This document shows positions 25,121 through 36,876 of a stretch of 64,000 bases of DNA, piece after piece; the first letter of the stretch is position 1, and each line of letters starts with the position of its first letter. The stretch spans positions 2,698,557 to 2,762,556 of the forward strand of contig SIJG01000008.1 of NCBI GenBank assembly GCA_023374025.1, given 5' to 3'. Source of the stretch: Heterodera schachtii (Eukaryota > Nematoda > Chromadorea > Rhabditida > Heteroderidae). Both the position numbers and the translations under genes were made by a program. The notes below the pieces were generated by a model. The model ran no database searches, was not told the DNA's origin, and worked only from the letters and a program-made list of their open reading frames with translations.

Positions 25121-25810
25121 CAGAAAGGCATTTTTGCCTCATATTATACAAATATGCATTAAAATATATTTTTAAAAATTTATTATACATCCATTTTTAT
25201 AAATTGAACCAATAATCACAGGCTATATTATATCCATTGTCATGGATTTCAGGGTCAAATAGGGTGGCAAAAATTGATTATTAGTTTATTTGACTGAATA
25301 AAAAAGCGCAAAGCAAATGTGAATAATCATCAAATAACTTTCTAGAGCGTAAAATTATATGGAGCAGTTCATTTACCCCTCCCAGAAAAAAAAAATGTTT
25401 TTTTTAATAACAATTTGTTTAAATAATATTTCTTATTTTACAATTTTCAAAGAAACTTTTTAATTAACGAAATATTAAAAAAAAGCAGCTCTTTTCCCGC
25501 TTCAAAAATTCTTTTTAATGAAAATTTTTCGATATTATTAAAAAAACTTTTTAATAATGTTTTCAAAAAAGCAAAACATTTTATTAGACCTTAAAATAAA
25601 AACTCGACGAATTTTGGAAAACTAAAATTTTTTCGGTTTTTTTTAATTTCTAAACTTAGCTTGAATCCCGTTGTCGGGATTTCAATCTGGCGAATCCTGA
25701 TCAACAAACTCTTTCAAAAATCTTACAAACACATTTTTATACGCAAAATTTGGGCCAAGACCCCCACCAAAATAATTGTGAAATTTTACTTTTCTTTTTT
25801 TACAGTAAAA

Positions 25811-26780
25811 ATGGCTAAATTTGTGCTGTTGCTGCTGAACATGTTCATCGCCTGCTTCATGTTCTCCTCCATTTTTCTGTTCCAACGCGGAGAAACAAAA
25901 GAAGTTACAACTGTCTACCATAAAGGAGAAAACGGATTGTCTGGTTCTTTTAGTGGATGGCAAGACCTTCGTTATACGCCTTCTGCTGTTGGTTCTCAAT
26001 TAGGAAAGCTAATTGATCGAGGATATAAAATTAAAAGTAAGTTTTTTTTATTATCATTAATAAGTAATTTAATGGGGGGGGGGGGTTAATTATCCAGCGG
26101 TGGGAGGTGGGAAATGGAGTATGTCGTTATATAAAAACTAGAGTAGAGCGTGACCGGGACGGAATTTCCTGGTCATCCGAGGTCCCGGATTTTGAAAATC
26201 GATTTCCCGGTCCCGGTAGAGCTCCCGGGAACCGGGGAAAACAATCATTGTAAGAATGGGGGGGATATGAGCAAAAATGGTTCGGAGTCACTCATTTGTC
26301 AGTTGGGCCGGCACGGTAGGGCCCCAGCCTGCTTTTCCACAACTTTTTTGTGTCATCCAAATCCAACAATCTTGGTATATCATTCGAAAGCTCTTCACAT
26401 GCTCTATTAGCTTAACAAAAAGTGAAAAGGGTTTTCAAGAAGCTGGAAAAATTTTATTAAGAAAAAACTTCAAAAATTTCGACTTTTTCGCAATTTTCAT
26501 GTATAACTTTTTTGGTAATTGTCTAATCGCGAAGCAATACCTTAGAAAAAGCTTCTAAACATGTTAAGCTTTCGAATGATACCAAAAATGTTGGATTGGA
26601 ATGACAAAGAAAAAAGTTATAGAAAGTTATAGTGTGGAAAAGCATGCTGGAGCCCAAACGTGCCGGCCCAACTGAGGCGTACCGATTTTGTTGGTTACAT
26701 TCCCATTTTTTACAGACTTCGTTTCAACTCACGAAAAGGATGGCACCCCGGCATTTTTGTGGATACTGATGAAGGACTAA
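25811..26780 (+). CDS. SSP2: small secreted protein, 96 aa, two exons
   Basis: Exons 25811-26036 and 26716-26780, phase-1 intron with GTAAGT donor and TTTACAG acceptor; another TTTACAG sits 5 nt before the ATG. It differs from SSP1 by eight amino acids and only two silent codons by my reading. Signal peptide MAKFVLLLLNMFIACFMFSS, then a mature segment with TTVYHKGENG, GKLIDRGYKI and exon-2 end DGTPAFLWILMKD. The intron carries the same CGG-family insertion as SSP1, so the two copies duplicated after that insertion. Candidate secreted effector; function unknown. Confidence 0.86.
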
Positions 26781-27442
26781 CAGTTCTGAGCTTCAACGAC
26801 TGTTGACTGTGATGATGCTTTCCGATCAGCAAAAACCCATCGTTCCCCAAATGCTTTTTCGCCCCATTATTTATTTTTCGGCTTTTTAAATGTTTTTTTG
26901 GCTGTCCTTTGTTTTCTAATTGTATGAACAATTTGTTGATCCTGTTGTTTTGTTTCGACTCAATCCCTAAACTGTTGCAAAAATATATATATATATAGAG
27001 CATGGATTTTGGGTTGGGCACCCATTTTTGCCAATTCTCATTGATCAGAGAGATGCTTTATTTTTGTTGTGTTGATTCAATTTCATAAAAAACTGTCCAA
27101 ATTTTCGTTTTTTTTAAATTTAATCAAGGAATGGTAGTTTTTTTTGCATGTAAACAATCCCTGGGAATCTTTAGTTGCCAAAATGTAATTTCCTCGTGAA
27201 TCATATGGTTCTTACCGGCCACTTTTATCATTAAAATAATTCGTTTGCCAATTAAATTACGGAAAATGCTCCGCCATTTTATTCAATTTAAATTTTAATT
27301 TGGTATTTTATTTCGGAACACTTTCGTTTGCCCTCCTCCCCCCCCCCGTATTTAATTGGTTTTCATTACATGAATCATGACTTTTTGTTTGTTCTTTGTA
27401 GTTAAGCCATTTTTTTAGCATTGGTCAAAGAGATGCTTTTGT
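26781..27442. other. SSP2 3' flank
   Basis: Conserved SSP flank with TGTGATGATGC, GGCTGTCC and a TATATATATA run near 26983. No gene seen. Confidence 0.55.
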
Positions 27443-27850
27443 CGGTCTACGTCAGTTGGGCGCTCACGTTTGGGCGCGCACGATTGGGCGCCAGCATGTT
27501 TTTCCACTATAAGTTTCTATAACTTTTTTCTATGTCATCTAAATCATACATTTTTGATATCACTCTAAAGCTTAATGTATTTATAAATTTTTTCTAAGTT
27601 ATTGCTTCGCGATTAGACAATTTCCAAAAAAGTTATACATCAAATTTCAAAAAAAGTCGAAATTTTACAAGTTTTTTCTCAATAAAAATTTTTCCAGGCT
27701 TGAAAAACTTTTCGCTTTTAGTAATGCTAATAGAGCATATTAAGAGCTTTCGAATGATACCAAGATTGTTGGATTTGGATGCCAAAGAAAAAAGCTTAAG
27801 TGGAAAAACGTGCTGGCGCCCAACCGTGCGCGCCCAACTGACGGGTTCCG
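27443..27850. mobile_element. 408-bp CGG-ended palindromic hAT-like MITE
   Basis: Ends CGGTCTACGTCAGTTGGGCG and (reversed) CGGAACCCGTCAGTTGGGCG, flanked by GCTTTTGT on both sides. The interior has the family core GTATCATTCGAAAGC in inverted orientation. Confidence 0.87.
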
Positions 27851-27993
27851 GCTTTTGTTGTTGATATTGTTGTTGATCCAATATTCCATATCAATCCAAA
27901 ATTGCATTTTTTAAATTTTTAATCAGGGAATGGTCGGTAAAATCTTTTGAGATTTTTTTGGAATGTAAGCAAACCCTTGGTAATACTTTAGTC

Positions 27994-28334
27994 CAGGGCT
28001 CGGATTCGTCCTTGAATGGCAAGGACGCCCTGGAAATTGGGCCCTACCACTTGAAAGTTTGAAAGTACCCTTGAATTCAAGATGTCCTTGAAAATGAGCA
28101 TTGAAATAAATAATTCTAAAATTTTAATTTTTGATACGAACAGAAACAAAAAAAAATATTGGAAAAATTTCATTCCGGCGAAAAATATAAACCGTTTTGT
28201 ATAAAATTTAATCATTTTTATTGGATACAATAAAAAATTTTAAACGCCCTTGAATTTATTGTGATTTTCCACCGATGTCCGTGGAAACCAGTACACCCGT
28301 CCTTGGAAAGGGAGTTTGTCAGATCCGAACCCTG
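27994..28334. mobile_element. 341-bp hAT-like MITE, ends CAGGGCTCGGAT
   Basis: Left end CAGGGCTCGGAT, right end ATCCGAACCCTG; flanks CTTTAGTC and CTTTAGTT (7 of 8 match). Repeats TCCTTGAAT and TCCTTGG internally. A related fragment starts at about 38832. Confidence 0.75.
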
Positions 28335-28894
28335 CTTTAGTTGGTAAAATGTGAGTTGATCGTGAGTGATTTCATCAGTGATTTGATAAATGAAATTGTT
28401 TATTTTAATTTAAGCACATATGGTTTAATATTTTAATAAAAAATGAATAAAATTTATTGTGATATGAAAATTCATAAAATGATTTTTCTCGCTTATCAGC
28501 CTATGTTTCTTGCCGGCAACTTTTATCATTAAAATATTCAGTTTATTGCATTTTCGCTAAGACCAGAAAAATCAGGCCTGTATACAGGTCCAATCCAAAC
28601 GCTATTTGCGTTTTTTTACCATATTTTCAACAATTTTTTTTTTATTAGAACGGCTCATTCAATTTGCATCTCGCACAATAATTTAACAAAAAAAAATGTG
28701 ATAAATTTGAAAATTGCCAAAAACTATCAAAAAAAATTTTTTAAACCATAAATGAAGTTTCTTATTTATTTTTTAAAAGAATTTTATTTCGAAAAAATAA
28801 AGAAGACATTCTCTGATTTTTTCTGCCTTTTTTTAAAATCATTATGCCAATTGTACAAAATTGACTCTCTCGAGTTTTCTAATGGGACTTTTTG

Positions 28895-29535
28895 AAGGAT
28901 GCCAATTTCATAATGTCAGCAGAGCAGGGCCAAATAGGGCATAACAATGCCAATGCCAATTCCCCGGCCCAAAAAGTGAAGGGCCATGCCAATGCCACGG
29001 GGCCAGGCCCAAACAGGGCAGGAGGGATATGCCAATGCCTATGCCACAAGGCCAGGCCCAAACAAGGCAGGGCTATGCCAATGCCTATGGCACGATACCT
29101 TGCCCAAACACGGCACGGCTATGCCAATGCGATGAGAACAGGCCCAAACAGGGCAGGGATATGCCAATGCCTATGCCACAAGGCCAGGCCCAAACAGGGC
29201 AGGGCCATGCCAATGCCTATGCCACGATACCTTGCCCAAACACGGCACGGCTATGCCAATGCCACGAGAAAAGGCCCAAACAGGGCAGGAGGGATATGCC
29301 AATGCCTATGCCACAAGGCCAGGCCCAAACAGGGCAGGGCCATGCCAATGCCTATGCCACGATACCTTGCCCAAACACGGCACGGCTATGCCAATGCCAC
29401 GAGAAAAGGCCCAAACAGGGCAGGAGGGATATGCCAATGCCTATGCCACAAGGCCAGGCCCAAACAGGGCAGGGCCATGCCAATGCCTATGCCACGATAC
29501 ATTGCCCAAACAGAGTAGGGCCCCAATGCCGTAAA
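28895..29535. repeat. ATGCCA-rich minisatellite upstream of SSP3
   Basis: Higher-order units of roughly 125-130 bp combine CATGCCAATGCCTATGCC, ACGATACCTTGCCC, AAACACGGCACGGC and GGCCCAAACAGGGCAGGAGG blocks. The shared SSP 5' duplication extends left of the array to about 28500. Confidence 0.9.
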
Positions 29536-29546
29536 TGACAATGTCT

Positions 29547-29635
29547 ATTCAATGGCATGGTGCCAACGCGCAAGCATAGCCAACTTCAGCGCGGCATACA
29601 TTTCTCCCCCCCCCTCCAGTAGAAAGGCATTTTTG
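29547..29635 (+). promoter_or_regulatory. conserved SSP upstream block (SSP3)
   Basis: Same ordered blocks as the other copies, 666 nt before the SSP3 ATG. Confidence 0.65.
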
Positions 29636-30212
29636 CCTAATATTATTAAAAAAAATGCGATAAAATATTTTTAAAAATTGGTAACTATAGATTTTTTTTT
29701 TTAAATTGTTGAAGCATCGATTTTTTTTATAAATATAAACAATAAACATCAGGCTTTATCCATGGCAAAACATTGGCATCGAGTGGCAAATTGATTCTTA
29801 TTATTTGTCATTAGATTGCATAAAAGGCAAAGCAAATGTGATAATAATCATCAAATAACTAATTATGGCCATCAAATTATATGGAGCAGCTCTTTCCCCT
29901 CTTCAAAAATTCTTTTTAATGAAAATTTTTCGTTTTATTTTATTAAAAAAATGTTTTAATCAATGTTTTCAAAAAAGCAAAACATTTTATTAGATCTTAA
30001 AATAAAAACTCGAAGAATTTTGATAAACTAAAGTTTTTTCAATTTTTTTTTTTAATTTTTAACCTAGCTTGAATTCCGTTGTCCGAATTTCAATCTGGCA
30101 AATCCTGATCCAAACTCTTTCCAAAATCTTACAACACACTTTTATACGCAAAATTTGGGCCAACACCACAAAACTAATTGTGAATTTCACATTTCTTTTT
30201 TTACAGTAAAAA

Positions 30213-32367
30213 ATGGCTAAGTTTGTGCTTCTGCTGCTGTTGAACATGTTCATCGTCTGCTTCATGTTCTCTTCCATTTTTCTGTTCCAATGCGGAGAAA
30301 CAGCACCAGCAGCAGTTCAACTTGTCTATGCAACAGCAAATTATACTGGTGTGTATAAAGCTCAAAAAAGTTTGCAACAATATTTGGGATTTGGATATAA
30401 AATTACAAGTAAATTTTTTTTTATCCATAATGAAGTGAATTTAATGCAGGGTGCCGATCGGGAATTTTTCAAAATAAGAACATCAAGGACAAGAAATAAG
30501 ATTTTAGGGTCAAAAATAAGAACATTTTGCAAAATTGCTTCAAATCAGTTATTTTTTAAATTTTTTCGATCAAAAATGTATTTAAATACTATATTTTTAG
30601 TCTCCCATTATTTGTTTTAACAATTTTGGGGAGGAAATAGGCACATCATAAATTTCAGTGCATCCGGGACAAAAAATCAGATTTTTACGAATTTTTTTTG
30701 CGGTGCATTTTTCCAAAAAATTTTTGGGGAATAAGCGGGGCGGAAGGCCGGCGGTGCCGATAGGCGCCGGCGGGAAAATTTTTGAAAATTTGAGTATACT
30801 TTGCTAACAGATTTTGTCCAAAAATTGTCCAAATTTTGTGATTCTGAGCCAATTTTTAAGAAAATAAAGTATTTTTGGGGTTCGGCGGTGCCGTTAGGCA
30901 CCGCCGTGGAAAATTTTGAAAATCTAAGTGACATTACGCCATAAAATTACAAATTTTCTGAAGAATTATCAGAAATAAGAACAAAATAAGAACAATAGCC
31001 CGAAATCAGAACATTTCTTACAAATACGAACATTTTTATTTTGTAAGATTTGGACCCTCCAAATCAGAACATTTCTTATAAATAAGAACAGATCGGCACC
31101 CTGATTTAATGGGGAACAAGCATCGAATCTTTTAAGAAAAAATTTTCTAGTAAATCTTAAATTACTGAGAATTTGCGGAGCTTAGAGCTTACTTATCCGC
31201 CGTGCGGAAGGTGGGGATGGGAGACACGGGGTGGTACTTTCCTTTATGGTACATACCAGGGATGTGCCGCGCCAGACAAAATTTGATTCCGATTAAAACG
31301 CCGATTCCGATTATGGCCCAAAATCCGATTTATTGCGCGATTCCGATTACGATTCCGATTTTTTTAAATAATTTTTTCCCAAAAATTTTATTCATAATCA
31401 AAATCATAAATTTTAAAATTGTGATGCAAAAAACAAAAGTTTGTCCACATTCTCAGGCAATAAACGTTTTCTCAGACCTGTCACAATCAACCCAGCGGTG
31501 GAGAAAAGCCGTTCGCTTTCAGTCGATGTAGCTGGGGCTGAGAAATATTTTTTTGATAGCTTAGTCAAAAGAGGCCATTTCAATTCGTTTGCGCCAGACC
31601 AATAAGAAATTTTTGCTAAATAACAAAAAACTTGATTATATCGGGGAGAATTAATCCGGCACTGCTTTGTGAGAAAAATTTAATTTCAGTCATTATGTTA
31701 AAATAAGATTAAAACATTCGTTTCAGAAAACATTTTTTTTTCAAGATTCATTGGTATTCTCGCTAAAAAAATTCCTTCAAAAGGTCAATTCTTAGGGGGT
31801 GTAATAATCGGATTTCAAGGCAAAATCCGATTACGATTATCCGATTCCGATTATGGCCCAAAATCCGATTAATTGCGATTCCGATTACGATTACGATTCC
31901 GATTCGGCACATCCCTGGTACATACCCCGAAGTTTTTTTTTAAATACTTTTTTCTATACTTATTTTAAGCGCCGAAAACGAATCGGGCATATATTTTTTT
32001 TTGATCCGACGTCATTTACATAAAATACGTGAAAAATGATAAAATGCTCTTTGAACTCAACCACAAAGTTATGTATCCAGCGGCGGCGGAAGCCGGGAGG
32101 GGGGGGGGGGCATACGGTTTAGTTGCATGGATTTTGCACTGACGATGTATGCCCCCCCCGCCCCCCTTTATCAGACCCACCCCAGCAAATTCGGCAAAAA
32201 ATGGCGGGTTTTTTTTTTGGCATTTCATTGGCCGGGTAAAAAAAGTGTCTCGATGAAAAAAATAGGCCCCATGCCAATGTGACTTGGCTCCCATATTTAC
32301 AGACTTCATTACAACCCAAGACACGGATGGCACCCCGGCACTTTTGTGGACAATGATGAAGGACTGA
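30213..32367 (+). CDS. SSP3: small secreted protein, 86 aa, two exons
   Basis: Exons 30213-30408 and 32303-32367 join in phase 1 (donor GTAAAT, acceptor ATTTACAG). The signal peptide (MAKFVLLLLLNMFIVCFMFS) is nearly identical to the other copies. The core differs completely in length and sequence (AAVQLVYATANYTGV, QQYLGFGYKI), and the last exon is again conserved (TQDTDGTPALLWTMMKD). The 1.9 kb intron has been hit by two hAT-like elements, 30447-31103 and 31257-31917, leaving both splice sites intact. Candidate secreted effector; function unknown. Confidence 0.84.
30447..31103. mobile_element. 657-bp hAT-like MITE with two GC hairpins
   Basis: Ends CAGGGTGCCGATC and GATCGGCACCCTG, flanked by ATTTAATG on both sides. 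Repeated AAATAAGAACA blocks, and GC hairpins near 30746-30772 and 30882-30906. Inserted in the SSP3 intron. Confidence 0.92.
31257..31917 (-). mobile_element. 661-bp hAT element with decayed dimerisation domain
   Basis: Perfect 13-bp ends CAGGGATGTGCCG, flanked by GTACATAC on both sides. Minus-strand sequence around 31380-31550 reads ATSTESERLFSTAGLIV and RKRLLPENVDKLLF, the C-terminal hAT family dimerisation region. A frame slip occurs at a T run just after. The rest of the transposase is missing. CCGATTCCGATTA repeats fill both sub-terminal regions. Confidence 0.92.
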
Positions 32368-32716
32368 CTATTCTGAGCTTCGACAACTGCTGACTGTGAT
32401 GATGGTTTTTAACTAGCAAAAAACCCATCATTTCCCCAAATGCTTTTTCGCCCATTTATTTTTCGGATTTTTAAATGTTTTTTGGCTGTCCTTTATTATT
32501 TTCTAATCGTTTCGGTGTTTACCCTAAACTGTTTCAAAAAAAAAGAGGATGAACCTATTAGCAGTGATGATCATAGAGATAGATGCTTTATTGTTGTTAT
32601 TGTTGTTGTTGATTCAAAATTCCATAAAAATCTGTCCAAAATTGTCTTTGTTTTAATTAATCAATTAATGTTCGGTAATATTGTGATGAACTTTGAAATT
32701 TTAGCCCCCCCCCGTC
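32368..32716. other. SSP3 3' flank
   Basis: Conserved SSP flank with TGTGATGATGG, GGCTGTCC, GATGAACCTATTAG and TCCATAAAAATCTGTCC. It meets the pogo-like element at about 32717. Confidence 0.55.
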
Positions 32717-34575
32717 TACCGTATTTTCTCTAATTATCCCCCAATCTCCATTAATCCCCCAATCTCCAATTATCCCCAGTCTAGGAAGGGTTTGAAAAAT
32801 AATCCCCCAGTCTCCATTTATCCCCCAGGGGATAAATAGAATTTTCAGAAAATTTTATGCCGTCATTTTTTTCAAAAATTCAAACAAAATCACAGTAAAA
32901 GTGCTAACAAATGAAAAATTCATCGTTATCTCCGACTCCGTCCAGTCTACATCACCATCATCATCAGATAAGCCGGCTTCTTCGTGATCGTTTCGTCCAT
33001 CTTTCACCGTTTCATTTTCTCTAAACTCGCGCAAAAATTTGGTTCCTATCGGTCCAATTGCTCCTTCCGGCTTGAAGCAAGCAATTTTTTCGTCTCCTGT
33101 TCCGTCCAATGGCGTTGTCAGCCCACAGACTTAAAAGCTCAGGATTTTTCTTTCGTTTTTTCCAACTGACCCTCAAATGATTTGATTATAACGTCTTTGG
33201 AAATTTCCTGCCATGATCGGTGGATCCAGTCAAGTACCACGTGAAGAGCCGGTGCTTTCGGGTTACCCGCCAATGTAAACGCCTTTTCTGCATCGTTGGA
33301 CATCCAAGTGTTGTAGAAGTGCCGAATTCGCTCCTTGAACGGCTTGTTCCACGAGACATCGGGAGCCTAGGGAAGAAAAATGAATTTCATTGATAGGTAG
33401 ATGAATTAGCACCTGGATGAATTTGGTGCAGCCGCCAGGGACAAAAATTGTTTCCACTCCTAAGCCCTTCACCACCTTCGTCGTTCTCTCGCTCTTGTGG
33501 CTGCCAAACGCGTCCCAAACCAGGAGGCGTTCGCCAACGAACAGCTTTGCGCCGATGATTTTGTGCAAATAGTCCTCCGTTGTGTCATCATTCATCCACA
33601 CCGAGCCGGCAAAATTTATCACCAATTTTCCAGCAAATTGATTGACAATTTGAGGCACCGGTCGCTTTCGGTTGACCAGCACGTACGGCTTGAGTTTTTG
33701 GCCGTTGTTTCGAGCAGTAAGGCACACCGTCACCCGCATTTTGTCATGTCCTGTCGTCGCAACTGTCACCTAATTTGTTTGAATAGCTTCATTTTACCTA
33801 AAAAACATACATCCTTTGCGCCTTTCTTTTCAATACATCGGTTGTCCGGACAATCGAACCAAACAGCCGTCTCGTCCATTGCAAGATGCCGCCGGGAAAA
33901 TTGTTCTTCGCCTTTCGTCTTTGTTCAACAACATTGATGAATTTTGCCACCGCTTCTGCATAATTGGTCGGCGGTTTTTGACAAACTGATGTCTTCTTGC
34001 GTAGCACGAAATTGTGCCTTTTCAGAAACTTGTGCAGCCATCCAAGTGATGCCTGAACAAAAACCCTACTTTAGTAGCATACCTAACCGCTTTCTCACCT
34101 TGATGTCAGTGTCCATGAACAGTGCAGCCGCCCTTCTTCGAATGATGTTCCTTGACACAGGCTGTTTGTTTGTTCGTTTTTCGGTAATCCATTCGGCCAG
34201 TGCAATGTCGATGTCCGGGCGGTGAACTGGGCGACCGGCTCCGCCAAGTCTCATGCGCTTCCCCCCATTCGGTGTCATGCTAAAACTTTCGGTCACAAAA
34301 AAAACTTAAAATGTCAGCACATTTGTTTTCTTAGTTTGTCTTCATGTGCCATCATGTCCCTGATCACTTTCCTGTCCACTTTGAACTTCTTTGCTGCTGC
34401 ATTTACGGAGTTTTTTTGCGCCCACTCGACTGCCTCCACTTTTTTCACCGCATTGTTGTTCCTGTGGCGCTTCTTGTCTTTTGCCGGCGTGCCTTCATTC
34501 TCTTTGTTTTGCGATTCGGGTTCATCATTTTCTGAGCCTTCTGCTATCGGTGCTCTTTTGATGGATATCTCGACC
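32717..34575 (-). mobile_element. pogo/Tigger-like DNA transposon, right end lost
   Basis: The left end looks like a TIR starting TACCGTATTTTCTC and then TAATTATCCCCC; related ends are at about 24203 and 18441 in the opposite sense. The right end merges with SSP4 exon 1 near 34575 without a recognisable matching TIR, so the element is truncated or rearranged there. It encodes the transposase listed separately. Confidence 0.7.
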
Positions 34576-34607
34576 TTAATTATACGCCTTCTGTTGTTGG
34601 TTCTCAA
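32855..34607 (-). pseudogene. pogo/Tigger-like transposase, six exons, frameshifted
   Basis: Exons about 34607-34321, 34279-34099, 34052-33811, 33769-33413, 33366-33171 and 33129-32855. Order: a psq-type helix-turn-helix (VEWAQKNSVNAAAKKFKVDR), a second CENP-B-like DNA-binding block (GGAGRPVHRPD, LAEWITEKR), LRKKTSVCQKPP, then a DDE domain with MDETAVWFD, LVWDAFGSH and APDVSWNKPFKERIR carrying the presumed catalytic acids. Exon 3 is 242 nt and needs one more base: frame is lost between NNF and the MDETAVW block near 33890-33905, so the copy is probably inactive. The first 12 or so codons (MRTNNRRRIIKV) are antisense SSP4 exon 1, so the true start is uncertain. Confidence 0.85.
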
Positions 34608-35166
34608 TTAGGAAAGCTAATTAATCGAGGATATAAAATTAAAAGTAAGTTTTTTTATTATCATTAATAAGTAATTTAATGGGGGGGGGGGAGTTAATTA
34701 TCCAGCGGTGGGAGGTGGGAAATGGAGTATGTCGTTATATAAAAACGAGAGCAGAGCGGGACCGGGACCAGGACGGGTTAGCTTAACAAAAAGCGAAAAG
34801 ATTTTCAAGCAGCTGGAAAAATTTTATTAAGAAAAAACTTCAAAAATTTCGACTTTTTCGCAATTTTCATGTATAACTTTTTTGGTAATTGTCTAATCGC
34901 GAAGCAATACCTTAGAAAAAGCTTATAAACATCTTAAGCTTTCGAATGATACCGAAAATATTGGAATAGGATGACAAAGAAAAAAGTTATAGAAAGTTAT
35001 AATATGGAAAAGCATGCTGGGGCCCAAACGTGCCGTCCCAACTGAGGTGTACCGATTTTGGTTACGTTCCTGAAACGCACTTGGCTCTTCCACATTTTCA
35101 GGCACCGTTGCAACCCATGTCAAGGATGGCACCCCGGCATTTTTTTGGATACTGGTGAAGGACTAA
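34567..35166 (+). pseudogene. SSP4: small secreted protein gene cut by a transposon
   Basis: Only the end of exon 1 remains (to 34644, reading NYTPSVVGSQLGKLINRGYK), followed by a GTAAGT donor. The intron holds a left-truncated CGG-family element (about 34780-35062), and exon 2 at 35102-35166 is open (ATHVKDGTPAFFWILVKD, TAA). Signal peptide, promoter block and ATGCCA array are gone; the pogo-like element occupies the 5' side. The remaining codons match SSP1/SSP2 most closely. Confidence 0.85.
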
Positions 35167-36870
35167 CAGTTCTGAGCTTCAACGACTGTTGACTGTGATG
35201 ATGCTTTCCGATCAGCAAAAACTTGATTATTTCACCAAAAATGCTTTTTAGCCCATTTTATTTTCGGCTTTTTAAATGTTTTTTTTTGGTTGTCTTTGTT
35301 TTCTAATTGTATGAACAATTTGTTGCTGTTGTTGTTTTGTTTCGACTCAATCCCTAAACTGTTGTAAAAAATATATATAGAGCATAGATTTTGGATTCGG
35401 CACCCATTTTTTGGCCTTTTAGCATTGATCAAAGAGATATGCTTTTGTTATTGTTGTGTTGATTCAATTTTATAAAAATCTGTCCAAAATTGCGTTTTTT
35501 TTAATTAAATCAAGGAATGATCGTTTTTTGCATGTAAACAACCCGTGGTAATACTTGAGTTGGTAAGATGTGATTTCCTCGTGAACCCTATGTTTCAGCC
35601 GGCCACTTTTATCATCAAAATAACTTATTTGCAAATAATTACTGTAAGAGATAAATAATTGCCGAAGCATTTTCTCATTTTATTTTCACATTCATTTTAA
35701 TGCCTTTTCATTTTATTTAATTGCTTCTCCGCTAGCCAATAAGCGATCGGTCTGACTCCTCCCCTTACCATTTATGTCTATTTAATATCCCATTGCTAAT
35801 CACTTAATAACAATTATTATTCTGTAATTATTTATTTATTTCACATTTATTTCCCTGGGATAAAGCCATAAACTAAAATGGATTTGGAAGTTGGGAGGGA
35901 AATGGGATTGATCACCCCAGGACCCCCTCATAAAAATGGTTGGAATTTCTGAGGGTTAGGAGTCCTAGGCCTAATTCAGCGCGTTCCCCTTCCATGTGTG
36001 TTACTTTACGGAAAATACACCGAGATATTATTCAATTTAAATTTTAATTTGATATTTTATTTCGGAACTCTTTAGTTTGCCCTCCGCCCCCCCCCGTATT
36101 TAATTGGTTTTTTATTACATGAATCATGACTTTTTGTTTGTTCTTTTTAGTTAAGCCATTTTTTTAGCATTGATCAAGAGATGCCTTTGTTGTTGATATT
36201 GTTGTTGACCCAATATTCCATAAAAATATGTCCAAAATTGCGTTTTTTTAATTTTAATCAAAGAATAGTCGGTAAAATTTTTTGAAATGTAAACAAACTC
36301 TTTGTAATACTTTAAATTGGTAAAATGTGAGTTGATCGTGAGTGATTTCATCAGTGATTTGATAAATGAAATTGTTTATTTTAATTTAAGTACATATGGT
36401 TTAATATTTTAATAAAAAATGAATAAAATTTATTGTGATATGAAAATTCATAAAATGATTTTTCTCGCTTATCAGCCTATGTTTCTTGCCGGCAACTTTT
36501 ATCATTAAAATATTCAGTTTATTGCATTTTCACTAAGACCAGAAAAATCAGGCCTGTATACAGGTCCAATCCAAACGCTATTTGCGTTTTTTTACCATAT
36601 TTTCAACAATTTTTTTTTTATTAGAACGGCTCATTCAATTTGCATCTCGCACAATAATTTCACAAAAAAAAAAATGTGATAAATTTGAAAATTGCCAAAA
36701 ACTACCAAAAAAATTTTTTTAAACCATAAATATAGTTTCTTATTTATTTTTTAAAAGAATTTTATTTCGAAAAAATAAAGAAGAAATTCTCAGATTTTTT
36801 CTGTCTTTTTTTAAAATCATTATGCCAATTGTACAAAATTGACTCTCTCGAGTTTTCTTATGGGGCTTTT
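35167..36870. other. SSP4 3' flank and start of the SSP5 repeat unit
   Basis: Conserved SSP flank to about 35600, then AT-rich sequence without a gene (about 35640-36060), a second partial copy of the 3' flank (about 36150-36300), and from about 36330 a segment nearly identical to 28350-28890 ahead of SSP3, marking a recent large duplication. Confidence 0.6.
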
Positions 36871-36876
36871 TGAAGG

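Noticed and set aside
25682..25999. Antisense frame over SSP exons (MRTNSRRR...)
   Set aside because: Present antisense to every SSP exon 1 because the sense frame is conserved; no independent signals.
24656..29538. MPMP- and QAQTGQGHANA-type repeat proteins at 24.7, 28.9 and 36.9 kb
   Set aside because: Translation of the ATGCCA-rich arrays; no conserved start, and unit changes break the frame freely.
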